From the NCBI GenBank assembly GCA_947458585.1, contig CANGYY010000002.1, forward strand, positions 1 to 64,000: a DNA stretch of 64,000 bases, read 5' to 3'. The stretch is from Cyclobacteriaceae bacterium (GTDB taxonomy: Bacteria > Bacteroidota > Bacteroidia > Cytophagales > Cyclobacteriaceae). The notes beneath the pieces are model-generated. The model did no database searches. It saw only the letters and a list, made by a program, of their open reading frames with translations, and was not told the origin of the DNA. A program made the translations under genes and the position numbers. Position 1 is the stretch's first letter; every line of letters begins with the position of its first letter. This document shows positions 24,877 through 34,108 of this stretch, in pieces.

Positions 24877-26115
24877 ATGCAACTCCTTAGGCTTACGCAA
24901 AAAACTGAATTTTCCGAGGTATTCCTACCCCTACCCTCCTCCAAGAGTGAATCGAATCGAGCCTTGGTCATCGATGCCTTGACAGACGGGGAAAATATAC
25001 TGAGTAACCTGGCTGAAGCTCGTGATACGCAAACCATGATTCGGCTCCTACAAACCAACCCAGCCGTATTTGATGTGCTGGACGCAGGAACGACAATGCG
25101 GTTTTTGACAGCATTCGTCGCTGTGACCAATCAGCAAAAGGTAATGACAGGCACTCCACGGATGTGCCAGCGCCCCATCGGTATTTTGGTGGATGCCTTA
25201 CGAAGCCTAGGAGCAGAAATACATTACTTGGGTACCGAAGGCTATCCCCCACTTGCGGTGCAAGGCTTACCTTCCCAACTCACCGAAAAAATCCGGATCC
25301 GCGGCGATGTTTCCAGCCAGTACATTTCGGCAATCTTGATGATTGCTCCGCTTTTACCTTTAGGGTTGGAACTGGAAGTGGAAGGGAAGGTCGGAAGCCG
25401 AACCTACATCGAAATGACCCTAGAACTGATGGCACAGTTTGGAATTGTGTACAGCTGGAATGGAAATACGATCAAAATCACCCCTCAGCCTTACCGGGCT
25501 ACCCACTTTGCTGTAGAGAGCGATTGGTCGGGAGCGAGCTATTGGTTTAGCTTGTTGGCCTGTGCAGATTCGGGTTCCTTTTTTCTAAAAGGGCTAAAAG
25601 AAAAGAGTTTGCAGGGGGATGCTGCTATCGTAGAAATCATGGCACATTTGGGCATCCGAAGCACTTTTCAGGAAGGTGGACTATTGCTCGAAAAGCAAGT
25701 GGTCACGGGCCTAAAGAGTTGGGATTTTACCCATTGTCCTGATTTGGCACAAACCGTGGCCGTGACCTGTGCCATTTTGGGACAAAATGCCGTATTCACG
25801 GGATTGGAAAGCCTACGAATTAAAGAAACAGATCGAATCCATGCCTTGCAGCAGGAACTGGCAAAGTTTCATGCCGAGTTACGGGAAATTTCTCCCGACA
25901 CCTTCCAGGTGATCCCTTCAGTGACCATGCCGCGACGGGTGCAAATTCACACCTATGAAGATCACCGCATGGCCATGGCCTTTATGCCTTTGGTGACCAA
26001 AACCGAATTATGGATTGAAGATCCAGAAGTAGTCAATAAATCCTATCCTAGTTTTTGGACGCAGGTAGAGCAGGCCGGCATTCGCCAAGAAATTCTTTCC
26101 CAAAATTTGCTATGA
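24877..26115 (+). CDS. aroA: 3-phosphoshikimate 1-carboxyvinyltransferase (EPSP synthase)
   Basis: AroA transfers the enolpyruvyl group of PEP to shikimate 3-phosphate. The 412-residue product has LPSSKSESNRALV with the substrate-binding Lys-Ser, DAGTTMRFLTAFVAV (family NAGTAxR; Asp replaces Asn here), RGDVSSQYISAILM, ESDWSGASYW, the RIKETDRIHAL motif and EDHRMAMAFM. The form with D-A-G-T-T-M-R-F-L is typical of the Bacteroidota branch. It begins 18 bases after aroB and overlaps pheA by four bases. Inhibitor sensitivity cannot be read from this. Confidence 0.96.
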   Translation: MQLLRLTQKTEFSEVFLPLPSSKSESNRALVIDALTDGENILSNLAEARDTQTMIRLLQTNPAVFDVLDAGTTMRFLTAFVAVTNQQKVMTGTPRMCQRPIGILVDALRSLGAEIHYLGTEGYPPLAVQGLPSQLTEKIRIRGDVSSQYISAILMIAPLLPLGLELEVEGKVGSRTYIEMTLELMAQFGIVYSWNGNTIKITPQPYRATHFAVESDWSGASYWFSLLACADSGSFFLKGLKEKSLQGDAAIVEIMAHLGIRSTFQEGGLLLEKQVVTGLKSWDFTHCPDLAQTVAVTCAILGQNAVFTGLESLRIKETDRIHALQQELAKFHAELREISPDTFQVIPSVTMPRRVQIHTYEDHRMAMAFMPLVTKTELWIEDPEVVNKSYPSFWTQVEQAGIRQEILSQNLL

Positions 26116-26930
26116 TTGTTGCCATCCAAGGAATTTCAGGGTCTTTTCACCACCAAGTAGCCCTCTTAAATTTTGGAGAGCAGGCCCAAGTTCTCCCCTT
26201 TCTCACCTTTGAAGAGGTAGCCAAATCTGTTGCCTCTGGTACAGCAGACGTGGGGGTGATGGCTATCGAAAACTCCATTGCAGGAGCGATATTGCCTAAT
26301 TACGACCTGATCGACCGCTACGAGCTCTCCATTTATGAAGAGTACTACTTGCCTATTTCCCATCATTTGATGGCTTTGCCAGGGCAATCCATCGCTGACC
26401 TCACCGAAGTTCGCTCCCACCCCATGGCCTTGCTCCAATGCAAGGCCTTTCTAGCACAGTGGCCCAAGATTCGGTTAATTGATGACCAAGACACTGCATC
26501 AGTAGCCAAAAGAATCCAAGAGGAGCAGCTCTTGGGTGTGGCAGCCATTGCCAGCGAAATTGCGGCAGCGAGTTATGGATTAGAAATTCTGGCACCACAG
26601 ATTCAAACGGTAAAGGATAATTTCACCCGATTTATCTTCCTTACTCGAGAAAAACCCAAAACTCAAGAAGAAGCTAACAAGGTCTCTTTCAAAATTACCA
26701 TCCGCAATGAAGCTGGAGGATTGGCTAAACTCCTCACGATGCTAGCCGGAAAAAATTTGAATTTGAGCAAAATTCAATCCATCCCACTCATGGACAAACC
26801 TTGGGATTATGCCTTTTTTATTGATGCAGAATTCAAAGACCCTACTTCCTATGAGGAAGCTGTAGCACAGATGAGCCGGGAGTTTGGGGAATTGAAAATT
26901 TTTGGGGAATACCGAAGTAGAAAAGGATGA
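26112..26930 (+). CDS. pheA: Prephenate dehydratase with ACT domain
   Basis: PheA converts prephenate to phenylpyruvate, the Phe-specific step. The 272-residue product is monofunctional, as expected because chorismate mutase is carried by the DAHP synthase. The catalytic domain has IAIENSIAGAILPNYDLI and the VKDNFTRFIFL motif with the essential Thr-Arg-Phe. The C-terminal ACT domain (about 195-270) shows RNEAGGLAKLL and LNLSKIQSIPL. The classic Phe-binding ESRP is here QSIP, so allosteric inhibition may be weak or different. ATG 26112 overlaps the aroA stop by four bases. Confidence 0.96.
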   Translation: MIVAIQGISGSFHHQVALLNFGEQAQVLPFLTFEEVAKSVASGTADVGVMAIENSIAGAILPNYDLIDRYELSIYEEYYLPISHHLMALPGQSIADLTEVRSHPMALLQCKAFLAQWPKIRLIDDQDTASVAKRIQEEQLLGVAAIASEIAAASYGLEILAPQIQTVKDNFTRFIFLTREKPKTQEEANKVSFKITIRNEAGGLAKLLTMLAGKNLNLSKIQSIPLMDKPWDYAFFIDAEFKDPTSYEEAVAQMSREFGELKIFGEYRSRKG

Positions 26931-28081
26931 AGGGATTTGCAACACGTATTGAAGGCGTAGAGGAGTACTACTTTTCAGCCAAACTTCGAGAAGTCAGCAG
27001 GCTCCTTGCAGAAGGAAAACCTGTATTGAACTTGGGGATAGGGTCACCCGACTTAAGTCCTGATCGCAGCGTAATCGATGCCTTGAAGATCACCGCTGAA
27101 AACGAACAAACGCATGGCTACCAAGGCTACCAAGGCATTCCCGAATTACGGACGGCTATGGCCCACTATTATGCCAGCGAATTTGGGGTGCAGCTGGATC
27201 CAAACCGGGAAATCCTCCCGCTGATGGGATCCAAGGAAGGAATCTTTCACATCAGCATGGCTTTTTTGAATTCTGGAGATCAGGTCCTTATTCCAAATCC
27301 AGGCTATCCCACCTACACAGCCGTTACCCAACTGCTTGGGGCAAATCCCATTTACTACAACTTGGATTTGAGTAGACAGGGTCGACCTAATTTGGAGGAC
27401 CTTGAGCTTTTGGACTTGAGTCGAGTCAAACTGATGTGGATCAATTACCCACACATGCCAACAGGGGCTCCTGGCTCAGAGGAAGTGTTGGCAGAGCTCA
27501 TTGCTTTTGCGCAGCGGCATGACATCCTAATTGTGCATGACAACCCCTACAGCCACATCCTAAATCCGAATCCTAAGAGTTTGCTGGCCCTACCTGGTGG
27601 AATGGAAGTAGGCTTGGAACTCAACTCTCTCTCCAAAACTTTCAATATCCCTGGCTGGCGTGTAGGGATGCTCTGTGGTAAAGCAGAATGGGTGAATGCA
27701 GCACTCAAAGTCAAATCCAATATGGACTCCGGCATGTTTCTGGGTCTTCAAAAAGGAGCTACCGCTGCACTTTTACTTGGAAAACCCTGGTTTGAAAGAC
27801 AGAATGAGATTTATGCCAGTCGGCGAAAGCTGGTTTGGACCCTTGCCGACCACTTGGGATTGACCTATGATCGGGAAGCTGCAGGCTTGTTTGTCTGGTG
27901 CCGCGTACCGGCAGGCACTTCAGCAGAAGCCTTAGTTGACCAGCTGCTTTACGAAAAAAACATCTTCATTACTCCAGGGAAAATTTTTGGATCAGAGGGA
28001 AACGACTATGTCCGCATCTCCCTTTGCCTCCAAGAATTCAAAATCCTAGAAGCTATCAACCGCATCAAACCTAGCCACTAA
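26927..28081 (+). CDS. Pyridoxal-phosphate aminotransferase class I/II (aromatic or prephenate type)
   Basis: The 384-residue enzyme is a fold-type I aminotransferase. LNLGIGSPDL and the HGYQGYQGIPELR segment are near the start, NPGYPTYTAV in the middle, and the PLP Lys is K237 in NSLSKTFNIPGWRVGM. The partner Asp is in LIVHDNPYSHI and the C-terminal substrate Arg in DYVRISLCL. Its place between pheA and tyrA, with four-base and one-base junctions, implies transamination of phenylpyruvate, 4-hydroxyphenylpyruvate or prephenate. Sequence alone does not separate it from aspartate or diaminopimelate-type transaminases. Confidence 0.93.
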   Translation: MKGFATRIEGVEEYYFSAKLREVSRLLAEGKPVLNLGIGSPDLSPDRSVIDALKITAENEQTHGYQGYQGIPELRTAMAHYYASEFGVQLDPNREILPLMGSKEGIFHISMAFLNSGDQVLIPNPGYPTYTAVTQLLGANPIYYNLDLSRQGRPNLEDLELLDLSRVKLMWINYPHMPTGAPGSEEVLAELIAFAQRHDILIVHDNPYSHILNPNPKSLLALPGGMEVGLELNSLSKTFNIPGWRVGMLCGKAEWVNAALKVKSNMDSGMFLGLQKGATAALLLGKPWFERQNEIYASRRKLVWTLADHLGLTYDREAAGLFVWCRVPAGTSAEALVDQLLYEKNIFITPGKIFGSEGNDYVRISLCLQEFKILEAINRIKPSH

Positions 28082-28082
28082 C

Positions 28083-28931
28083 ATGAAAAAAATACACCTT
28101 GTAGGATTGGGCCTCTTGGGAGGATCCTTTGCCCTTGCTGCCAGACAGAAATTTCCAGAATTGCAGTTGTCCGGTCAGGATGCTAATTCGCAGCACCTCC
28201 AAGATGCGCTGGATTTAGGAATCATTAGTGTTTCCAAGTCCATTCCGGATGCAGATACAGATTTAGTGATTTTAGCTACTCCTGCAGACACCTTGGGGGA
28301 TTTATTGGTCCAAACCTTGGCACAAATTGGTCCTGAAACCCTAGTCTTTGACTTAGGATCCACCAAGGCCAAGCTGTGCAGTTTGGTAGCTAGCCACCCC
28401 AAGCGCTCCCAATACCTAGCTGCACACCCCATAGCAGGCACGGAATATTCTGGCCCCAAGGCAGCAGATGCTGGGCTCTTGGATAGAAAGGTGATGATTC
28501 TCTGTGAACTGGAAAAAACGGATTTACACCTGAAGGAAAAAGCCTATCGCCTATTTGATGCGCTGAACTTAAAGCTTCGGTTTATGGATCCAGCTGAACA
28601 CGACCGCCACTTGGCTTATGTATCTCACCTCTCCCACTTGACTTCCTTTATGTTGGGAAAAACCGTACTCCAAAAAATGGAAGACGAAAAAAACATCTTT
28701 GATATGGCGGGTTCGGGTTTTTCTTCAACCGTTCGTCTAGCCAAGTCTAGCCCCGAAATGTGGGCGCCCATTTTTCTTGAAAACAAAGACAATGTCCTTG
28801 CTGCTTTGGATGGATACATCGCCAACCTGAGTGCATTCCGAGAAAAAATAGCCAAAGAGGAAGGGGAAAGTTTGAAAAAAGAAATGGAAGAAATCAATGT
28901 TATCCGAGGTATTCTAGATTTCGGTAAGTAA
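28083..28931 (+). CDS. tyrA: Prephenate dehydrogenase
   Basis: TyrA oxidatively decarboxylates prephenate to 4-hydroxyphenylpyruvate, the Tyr-specific step. The N-terminal Rossmann fold has VGLGLLGGSFALAAR (residues 5-19). Catalytic-domain markers are DLGSTKAKLC, AAHPIAGTEYSGPKAAD with the essential His, and HDRHLAYVSHLSHL with the second His pair, then DMAGSGFSSTVRLA. The 282-residue length is that of the plain enzyme with no ACT or mutase domain. It follows the aminotransferase by one base and closes the attenuated operon. Confidence 0.96.
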   Translation: MKKIHLVGLGLLGGSFALAARQKFPELQLSGQDANSQHLQDALDLGIISVSKSIPDADTDLVILATPADTLGDLLVQTLAQIGPETLVFDLGSTKAKLCSLVASHPKRSQYLAAHPIAGTEYSGPKAADAGLLDRKVMILCELEKTDLHLKEKAYRLFDALNLKLRFMDPAEHDRHLAYVSHLSHLTSFMLGKTVLQKMEDEKNIFDMAGSGFSSTVRLAKSSPEMWAPIFLENKDNVLAALDGYIANLSAFREKIAKEEGESLKKEMEEINVIRGILDFGK

Positions 28932-28995
28932 GTATTCGAGCCGGTCTAGGTTAACTTGGATAACCTGTTAGGTTGGGTTGGTAGAATATACTTAC
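28928..28995 (+). other. Inverted repeat after tyrA
   Basis: GTAAGTAT (28928-28935, overlapping the tyrA stop) and ATACTTAC (28988-28995) are perfect complements. They enclose a second pair, AGGTTA/TAACCT. The structure could end the operon or protect its 3' end, but the T-tract after it is weak. Confidence 0.4.
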
Positions 28996-29040
28996 TCTAA
29001 AATCTTTTCTTAACTTGACTACTCATTCAATCCCATTTCC

Positions 29041-30009
29041 ATGCTACGATACCTTTTAGTTTTTCTTATACTGGGCTCCCTTCAAGCTGAAGCTCAGGAT
29101 CTTTGGACTGCTGTATCTACTAAAACCGAAGCGACTGCTCGGCACGAAAGTTCTTTTGTGGCGGTTGGAGACAAACTGTATGCAGTAGGTGGTCGAGGAG
29201 TACGCCCTGTGGAGGAATTTGACCCCCAAAGCAACACTTGGACTAAGGTGGCAGATGCTCCCATGGAAATCCACCATTTTCAGGCCATCTCCTTTCAAGA
29301 AGAACTCTGGATTGTAGGGGCGATGACGGGCAACTACCCGCATGAAACTCCAATTCCAAACATTCTGATCTTTAATCCCAAAACCAAAGCCTGGCGAAAG
29401 GGACCTGCACTTCCAAAAAATCGAGAAAGAGGTTCTGCAGGAGTGGTGGTCCGACAAAATAAAATTTACCTAGTTTGCGGAATCCAGGACGGGCACTTCG
29501 ATGGCTTTGTACGCTGGTTTGATGAGCTAGACCCAAAAACAGGAACTTGGAGATCCCTGCCAAGTGCACCAAGAGCAAGAGACCATGTGAGTGCCGCCTT
29601 AGTAGAGGGCAAGCTCTACCTTGCAGGTGGACGAACCTCCTACGCCAAAATTGGAAAGGTACTCGAACTAACCAATAAGGAGGTGGATGTTTTTGATTTT
29701 AAGACAGAAACCTGGTCTACTTTGGAAACCGAGCTTCCTACGCTGCGTGCAGGAAACTCCAATTTGGGCATTGGCCCTTACTTGGTAGTGATGAATGGCG
29801 AAAGTTCAGCACAAACTCCCGCTCATGCAGAGGTAGAGGTCCTCGATACACGAAGCAATACTTGGAGCAAGCTACCCAACCTACTACAGGGCCGACACGG
29901 CACGGGTACCGCCTATTTAAATGGAAAAATATGGGTTCATGCAGGTTCTGCCAATCGAGGTGGAGGTCCCGAGCTCACCACTATGGAAGTGCTGGAGTGG
30001 AAGAAATAA
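29041..30009 (+). CDS. Exported Kelch-repeat beta-propeller protein
   Basis: The 322-residue protein has a signal peptide (MLRYLLVFLILGSLQAEA) followed by about six Kelch repeats recognisable by Gly-Gly pairs and spaced Tyr/Trp. Examples are KLYAVGGRGVRPVEEFDP, ELWIVGAMTG, KIYLVCGIQDG, KLYLAGGRTS and the closing KIWVHAGSANRGG. No enzyme residues are apparent; galactose-oxidase-type copper ligands are not seen. It is probably a periplasmic or surface binding protein, possibly for a carbohydrate. It stands alone between the aromatic operon and an amino-acid permease. Confidence 0.88.
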   Translation: MLRYLLVFLILGSLQAEAQDLWTAVSTKTEATARHESSFVAVGDKLYAVGGRGVRPVEEFDPQSNTWTKVADAPMEIHHFQAISFQEELWIVGAMTGNYPHETPIPNILIFNPKTKAWRKGPALPKNRERGSAGVVVRQNKIYLVCGIQDGHFDGFVRWFDELDPKTGTWRSLPSAPRARDHVSAALVEGKLYLAGGRTSYAKIGKVLELTNKEVDVFDFKTETWSTLETELPTLRAGNSNLGIGPYLVVMNGESSAQTPAHAEVEVLDTRSNTWSKLPNLLQGRHGTGTAYLNGKIWVHAGSANRGGGPELTTMEVLEWKK

Positions 30010-30080
30010 ACAGGACAAATGTAGCTCAGGCTTTATTCCCCTGAATTTTTCTTTAATTTTCAATCGAAAACATCGATTCA

Positions 30081-31382
30081 GTGAGTCAATCCTCCTCCAA
30101 TTCTAGCTCTGAAGAAAAGCTTCCTCGAAATCTAGGGCTTTGGGGCATTTGGATGTTGGTAGTAAATGGATTGATTGGTGCAGGAATTTTTGGTTTACCC
30201 AGTGGAGCGGCAGCCCTTGCAGGCGAGTATAGCGTGCTGGTCTATGCATTTTGTGCACTCTTGATCTTACCCATTATTTTGTGTTTCGCCGAACTAGGTA
30301 GCTATTTTCGAGGTACGGGTGGCCCGATTCGCTACGGCACCTTGGCCTTTGGCCCTTTTGTAGGATTCCAAGGAGGATGGTTGTATTACTTGGCTCGATT
30401 GATCTCCTTTTCCGCGAATACAGTTTTGCTCACCGACTCCATCGCCTATTTCATAGATGGGGCAGGCACGGTTGCCGGAAGGATTATTTCTTTGGCGGTG
30501 ATTTGTATAGGATTGAGTGTGATCAATGTACTAGGGTCTATCGAATCGATACGCTCCATGACCTTGTTTACGGTCATCAAATTTGCAGTGCTCATTCTCC
30601 TACCCTTGGGAGGATTTATACTTTTGGGCGCAGAGGTAATCCCGAGTTTTGAAAGTCCAATTCCCCCCACCAAGGATTTGGGAGCGGCAGCCTTGCTTTT
30701 AATCTACGCTTTTGTTGGATTTGAGGGAGCAGTAGTTCCTGCTGGTGAGGCCAAGCGTCCTGAGCGCGACATGCCTTTGGGATTGTTGCTTGGATTGGCT
30801 GTAGTGGCTGTCTTGTACATGGTGATCCAACTCGTATCGCAGGCTGCCTTGCCCGATCTTGCCAAATCTAAAACCCCCTTGTTGGATGTATCAGCGAGCC
30901 TTTTTGGACAAATAGGCGCTATTGTATTGATGATAGGGGTTGCCGCTTCGGTACTTGCCAACTTAGTCAGTTCCATGTTTTCTGCTACCCGAGTAACCTA
31001 TGCCCTTTCCTTGGAAAAATCGCTGCCACGCTGGTTTGGAGAGGTACATTCCAGGTTTTTGACTCCTGCTAATTCGGTCGTGTTTTTTGGGGTTGCTGCC
31101 TTTTTATTGGCTGCCTTTGGTTCGTTTACCGTGTTGGCCGCGATGACCGTGCTTTCCCGACTCTTTTTGTACGGGATGAGCTGCGCAGCTATACCCAAAC
31201 TCAGACCTCAATTCCGTGGAGAGGGACGATTTATCTTAAAGGGAGGCTATCTAATTCCTGTTTTGGGAATCGGAGCTTGTCTCTGGCTTATGCTGCAGGT
31301 AAGTAGCCAATCCATTTGGATGACGGCTATATTTGTAGGTATTGGATCCTTACTTTTTTGGATTGGAAAAAAGCAGGGTTAA
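30081..31382 (+). CDS. APC-family amino-acid permease
   Basis: The 433-residue product has about twelve membrane helices and the APC opening: LWGIWMLVVNGLIGAGIFGLP at the start of helix 1 (quoted in two parts in practice, GLIGAGIFGLP being the substrate-backbone motif). FVGFEGAVVPAGEAKRPERDMP in the helix 6-7 region follows. It is a cytoplasmic-membrane transporter, probably proton-coupled. Substrate is not determinable. The start is a GTG at 30081 giving a Ser-rich hydrophilic N-terminus; no ATG lies closer to helix 1 without removing conserved residues. Confidence 0.92.
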   Translation: MSQSSSNSSSEEKLPRNLGLWGIWMLVVNGLIGAGIFGLPSGAAALAGEYSVLVYAFCALLILPIILCFAELGSYFRGTGGPIRYGTLAFGPFVGFQGGWLYYLARLISFSANTVLLTDSIAYFIDGAGTVAGRIISLAVICIGLSVINVLGSIESIRSMTLFTVIKFAVLILLPLGGFILLGAEVIPSFESPIPPTKDLGAAALLLIYAFVGFEGAVVPAGEAKRPERDMPLGLLLGLAVVAVLYMVIQLVSQAALPDLAKSKTPLLDVSASLFGQIGAIVLMIGVAASVLANLVSSMFSATRVTYALSLEKSLPRWFGEVHSRFLTPANSVVFFGVAAFLLAAFGSFTVLAAMTVLSRLFLYGMSCAAIPKLRPQFRGEGRFILKGGYLIPVLGIGACLWLMLQVSSQSIWMTAIFVGIGSLLFWIGKKQG

Positions 31383-31552
31383 TCCTTTTTCCTCATTTCA
31401 TCACCCCACCTTTAATCGATTACATTCGTTTACAATCGGTTTTAAGTACTTACTTCCCGATTTTTATTTTTCCTTTTTTCGAAGTTTGAGACATCAATTT
31501 TTCAATCTTATTTAAGCGGGATTATACCTGCCTCACCTTAATTTTTAATTCG

Positions 31553-31900
31553 ATGAATGCATTAAAAAACAAAGTTCAGCTCATTGGGCACCTCGGTAGC
31601 AAGCTTGACCTAAAAAGCTTGGAATCCGGTAAATCCGTAGGCAACGTAAGCCTTGCCACCTCAGAAGTTTACAAAAATCAAAAAGGGGAACGTATAGAGG
31701 AAACCATTTGGCACAATCTGGTGGCCTGGGACAAGACTGCAGAGAACTTGGCCAAATTTACGGACAAGGGCTCGGAAATCGCCGTAGAGGGCAAATTGAC
31801 CAATCGGAGCTATACGGATAAAAATGGCGACAAGAAAACGGTTACCGAGATCGTAATCAATGAATTCCTTCTTTTAGACAAGAAGCCAAAGGAGCAATAA
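31553..31900 (+). CDS. ssb: Single-stranded DNA-binding protein, short form
   Basis: The 115-residue protein is the OB-fold of bacterial SSB: MNALKNKVQLIGHLGSKLDL, VGNVSLATSEVYKNQKGE, TIWHNLVAWDKTAENLAKF, GSEIAVEGKLTNRSYTDKNG and the closing VTEIVINEFLLLD. It then stops with KKPKEQ and has no disordered linker and no acidic C-terminal tip (DDDIPF-like) that normally recruits partner proteins. It is therefore probably a secondary SSB, with a full-length SSB expected elsewhere. A 170-bp AT-rich region precedes it, in which I see no exact promoter match. Confidence 0.93.
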   Translation: MNALKNKVQLIGHLGSKLDLKSLESGKSVGNVSLATSEVYKNQKGERIEETIWHNLVAWDKTAENLAKFTDKGSEIAVEGKLTNRSYTDKNGDKKTVTEIVINEFLLLDKKPKEQ

Positions 31901-31914
31901 TTCAAGATTCCCTT

Positions 31915-32007
31915 GGGACTAGTTTTGAAGCAGGCGCTATCTTCTTCACACTAGTCCCGAGGTGCTTTCCATTTTTGAAAGAAGGGAATTAGAAGTCCTA
32001 ATCCCTT
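31915..32007. other. Two hairpins between convergent ssb and phosphodiesterase genes
   Basis: GGGACTAGT (31915-31923) pairs perfectly with ACTAGTCCC (31950-31958), enclosing a GAAG/CTTC pair. A second hairpin, AAGGGAATTAG with CTAATCCCTT (31982-32007), has one bulged A. Both lie between two stop codons and may act as weak bidirectional terminators. Neither has a long T run. Confidence 0.45.
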
Positions 32008-32043
32008 GAAAACTTGTCTCCTTTCTCGGATAACTACCTTGAT

Positions 32044-33150
32044 CTACTTCATGCTGCTTTGTCCAATAATTTCTTTCCATTCTGGCGCAGCTTTTCCTTC
32101 AGGATAGTCCAGTCCCAAGAGGCGAAAAATCGTTCGCGGAAGCATGGCCGAATTCCACTGCCCTTCCTGCTTGATTTCGCCTAATGGGGGCGTATCTGGT
32201 CCTATAGCAATGAGCCAAACTTGACCTGCACCAGGGACATCGGCACCATGGCTTTTCCAGCTTTCTTTGCTGGTTCCACGTCCGTGATCTACCGTAATGA
32301 GCATCGTGGTCTTGTTTCGGTAGTGAGGATCTGCTTGCAAGGTTTCCCAGATCTCCTTCAAGTAGGCATCCGTTTGCTTGGCAGATTTCAGGTATTCGTC
32401 ATACTTTCCATCATGCGCCCAATCGTCTGTTTCCCCATAAGCGAGGTAGAGGATGCTGGGCTTCTCATTACGCAGGGCTTCCAAAGCATAGTGGTGGGTA
32501 AAGGGATCGAGGCGAACGGACTCCCAAGGTCCACGAATCTCTTCTTGAAGGCGATTGAGAAGTTTTTCTGTTTCAGAAAGAGAAGTTCCCTTAGCAGGAG
32601 CAAATCCTGAATTCACTGGAATGCCACTTCGTGTTTCGTTGATGATAAACGGAAATACATCCCAACCTCCAAAAGCCATTACCTTATTTCGGTAGGCAGG
32701 CATCTCGTTCAAGTATTCTAGAAAGGTCTTGTTGGGATTAGGTACCTTATCATTGGATCGGATTCGAATATCGTCAGCACTGCCCGAGAGCAACTCGTTG
32801 TAGCCCGGATAGGAAAACCAAAGTTTGTTTTGCGTATCTACTTTAGCTCCAAAAGATCTATTTCCATACACTTGACCCTGTTGGGCAAGGGTACCCCATA
32901 CAAAAGGAAAAAGTTTGGCTCTGCGCACGAGGGGATCGCTATGCCAAAAATCAGCCAACAAGGAGCCGTGTTTTTCCACCATTCCCGTGTCATCTACCAG
33001 CAAGGAGTCTGCTCCTCGAAACAATTCTTGCCAACGTAGCCCATCTAAGGTTACCAACACCACATGCTCCGTCTTTGTCGTTTTGGATTGTGCAAATAGG
33101 TCCTGAGAAAAGAGAAGGAGGGCAAGAGCGAGTAATTTGAAGGAGTTCAT
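32044..33150 (-). CDS. Exported alkaline-phosphatase superfamily protein (phosphodiesterase-like)
   Basis: ATG 33150 gives a signal peptide (FKLLALALLLFSQDLFA). The 368-residue protein follows the alkaline-phosphatase/NPP fold: HVVLVTLDGLRWQELFRGAD near the mature N-terminus with the first metal-binding Asp, LYLAYGETDDWAHDGKYDEY with Asp/His ligands, and MLITVDHGRGTSKESWKSHG with Asp-His and His ligands. Such proteins hydrolyse phosphate mono- or diesters in the periplasm. An unambiguous nucleophile Thr/Ser is not obvious to me, so the exact class is open. It is convergent with ssb and stands alone. Confidence 0.88.
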   Translation of the reverse strand: MNSFKLLALALLLFSQDLFAQSKTTKTEHVVLVTLDGLRWQELFRGADSLLVDDTGMVEKHGSLLADFWHSDPLVRRAKLFPFVWGTLAQQGQVYGNRSFGAKVDTQNKLWFSYPGYNELLSGSADDIRIRSNDKVPNPNKTFLEYLNEMPAYRNKVMAFGGWDVFPFIINETRSGIPVNSGFAPAKGTSLSETEKLLNRLQEEIRGPWESVRLDPFTHHYALEALRNEKPSILYLAYGETDDWAHDGKYDEYLKSAKQTDAYLKEIWETLQADPHYRNKTTMLITVDHGRGTSKESWKSHGADVPGAGQVWLIAIGPDTPPLGEIKQEGQWNSAMLPRTIFRLLGLDYPEGKAAPEWKEIIGQSSMK

Positions 33151-33328
33151 CGTCGACAATTAGTTAGTTAGTAACCCAGAAAAGAAAGTTGGAATTGAAA
33201 TATAGGGATTTTCTATGCACCCGAAGTAGTTCTTGCCAGGATGAAAACTAGATTGTAGTCCAATTAATTGGTAAAGCTTTTACAAAAAGGTTTTACCCAA
33301 GACGCAATTTCAAAGAGTCTGGGAATCC

Positions 33329-34006
33329 TTACTTTTCCAAGGAATACACGCGCAAATTGGCTCGCTCCACAAAGCCTAATTTTTGGTACAATCGGTAAGC
33401 GGGGAGATTGTCTGGGTAAAGTTGGAGGTAAGGAATTTGACCTCCTTGCTGAATGTAATTCAATACATGGGGCAAAACGAGTTGCGACAATCCCCTCCCC
33501 ACAAATTCGGGATGCGTACAAACCGCACTCACTTCGGTGTAGGGGCCTGCTACTAGGCGGGTTCCTGCCATGGAAACCAGCCTTCCTTCTACAAAATACC
33601 CGAAATAGCCTCCAAAATCGATCGTGTTTTCTAAAAATGGTCCTGGCTTGGCCAAATGCGTTAATGCCAACATCTCGGGCACATCGGCAGCACCAAGAGG
33701 TCGAATCGATGAATCTAAAGTCAAATGGATTGAAGGCTTATCAAAGACCATTTGCAACAAGGCATTGTCATTGCGCACCTTCCATTTGGGATCCAATTCC
33801 AAAAAACCAGGCGTAAATAAAATCACCCGCATCTCCAAATCCATTACTGCATGCAACTGATCCAATGGCTCGGCCTCGTAGCAGATCAGCCCAGCAAAGA
33901 AACCCATTTTCCGATCAATAAAAAGTGCATCACCTCGCCTAAAAGCAAGGGAAGCCCCTCCAGAGTTGAGGGAAGTCCAAATGGGATTGTCTAAGGGATG
34001 GGGCAT
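33329..34006 (-). CDS. GNAT family N-acetyltransferase
   Basis: The 225-residue product has a GNAT domain in its second half, about residues 100-220. VSAVCTHPEFVGRGLSQLVL carries the acetyl-CoA-binding Q/R-x-x-G-x-G/A-type loop (VGRGLS), followed by LQLYPDNLPAYRLYQKLGFV, the classical end of the fold. The N-terminal half has the helical and beta content of FR47-like members. Substrate unknown. It is flanked by unrelated genes on the same strand with 102 bases to the next. Confidence 0.88.
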   Translation of the reverse strand: MPHPLDNPIWTSLNSGGASLAFRRGDALFIDRKMGFFAGLICYEAEPLDQLHAVMDLEMRVILFTPGFLELDPKWKVRNDNALLQMVFDKPSIHLTLDSSIRPLGAADVPEMLALTHLAKPGPFLENTIDFGGYFGYFVEGRLVSMAGTRLVAGPYTEVSAVCTHPEFVGRGLSQLVLPHVLNYIQQGGQIPYLQLYPDNLPAYRLYQKLGFVERANLRVYSLEK

Positions 34007-34108
34007 CGTATTTGGAGGAAATTTAGTTGCCTAAAATCCGAAGCAATAAAGATATGGCTCCATGCTGAATTTCAACAGTCTTTTTTACCAGCATCCAATC
34101 TCGGAAAA

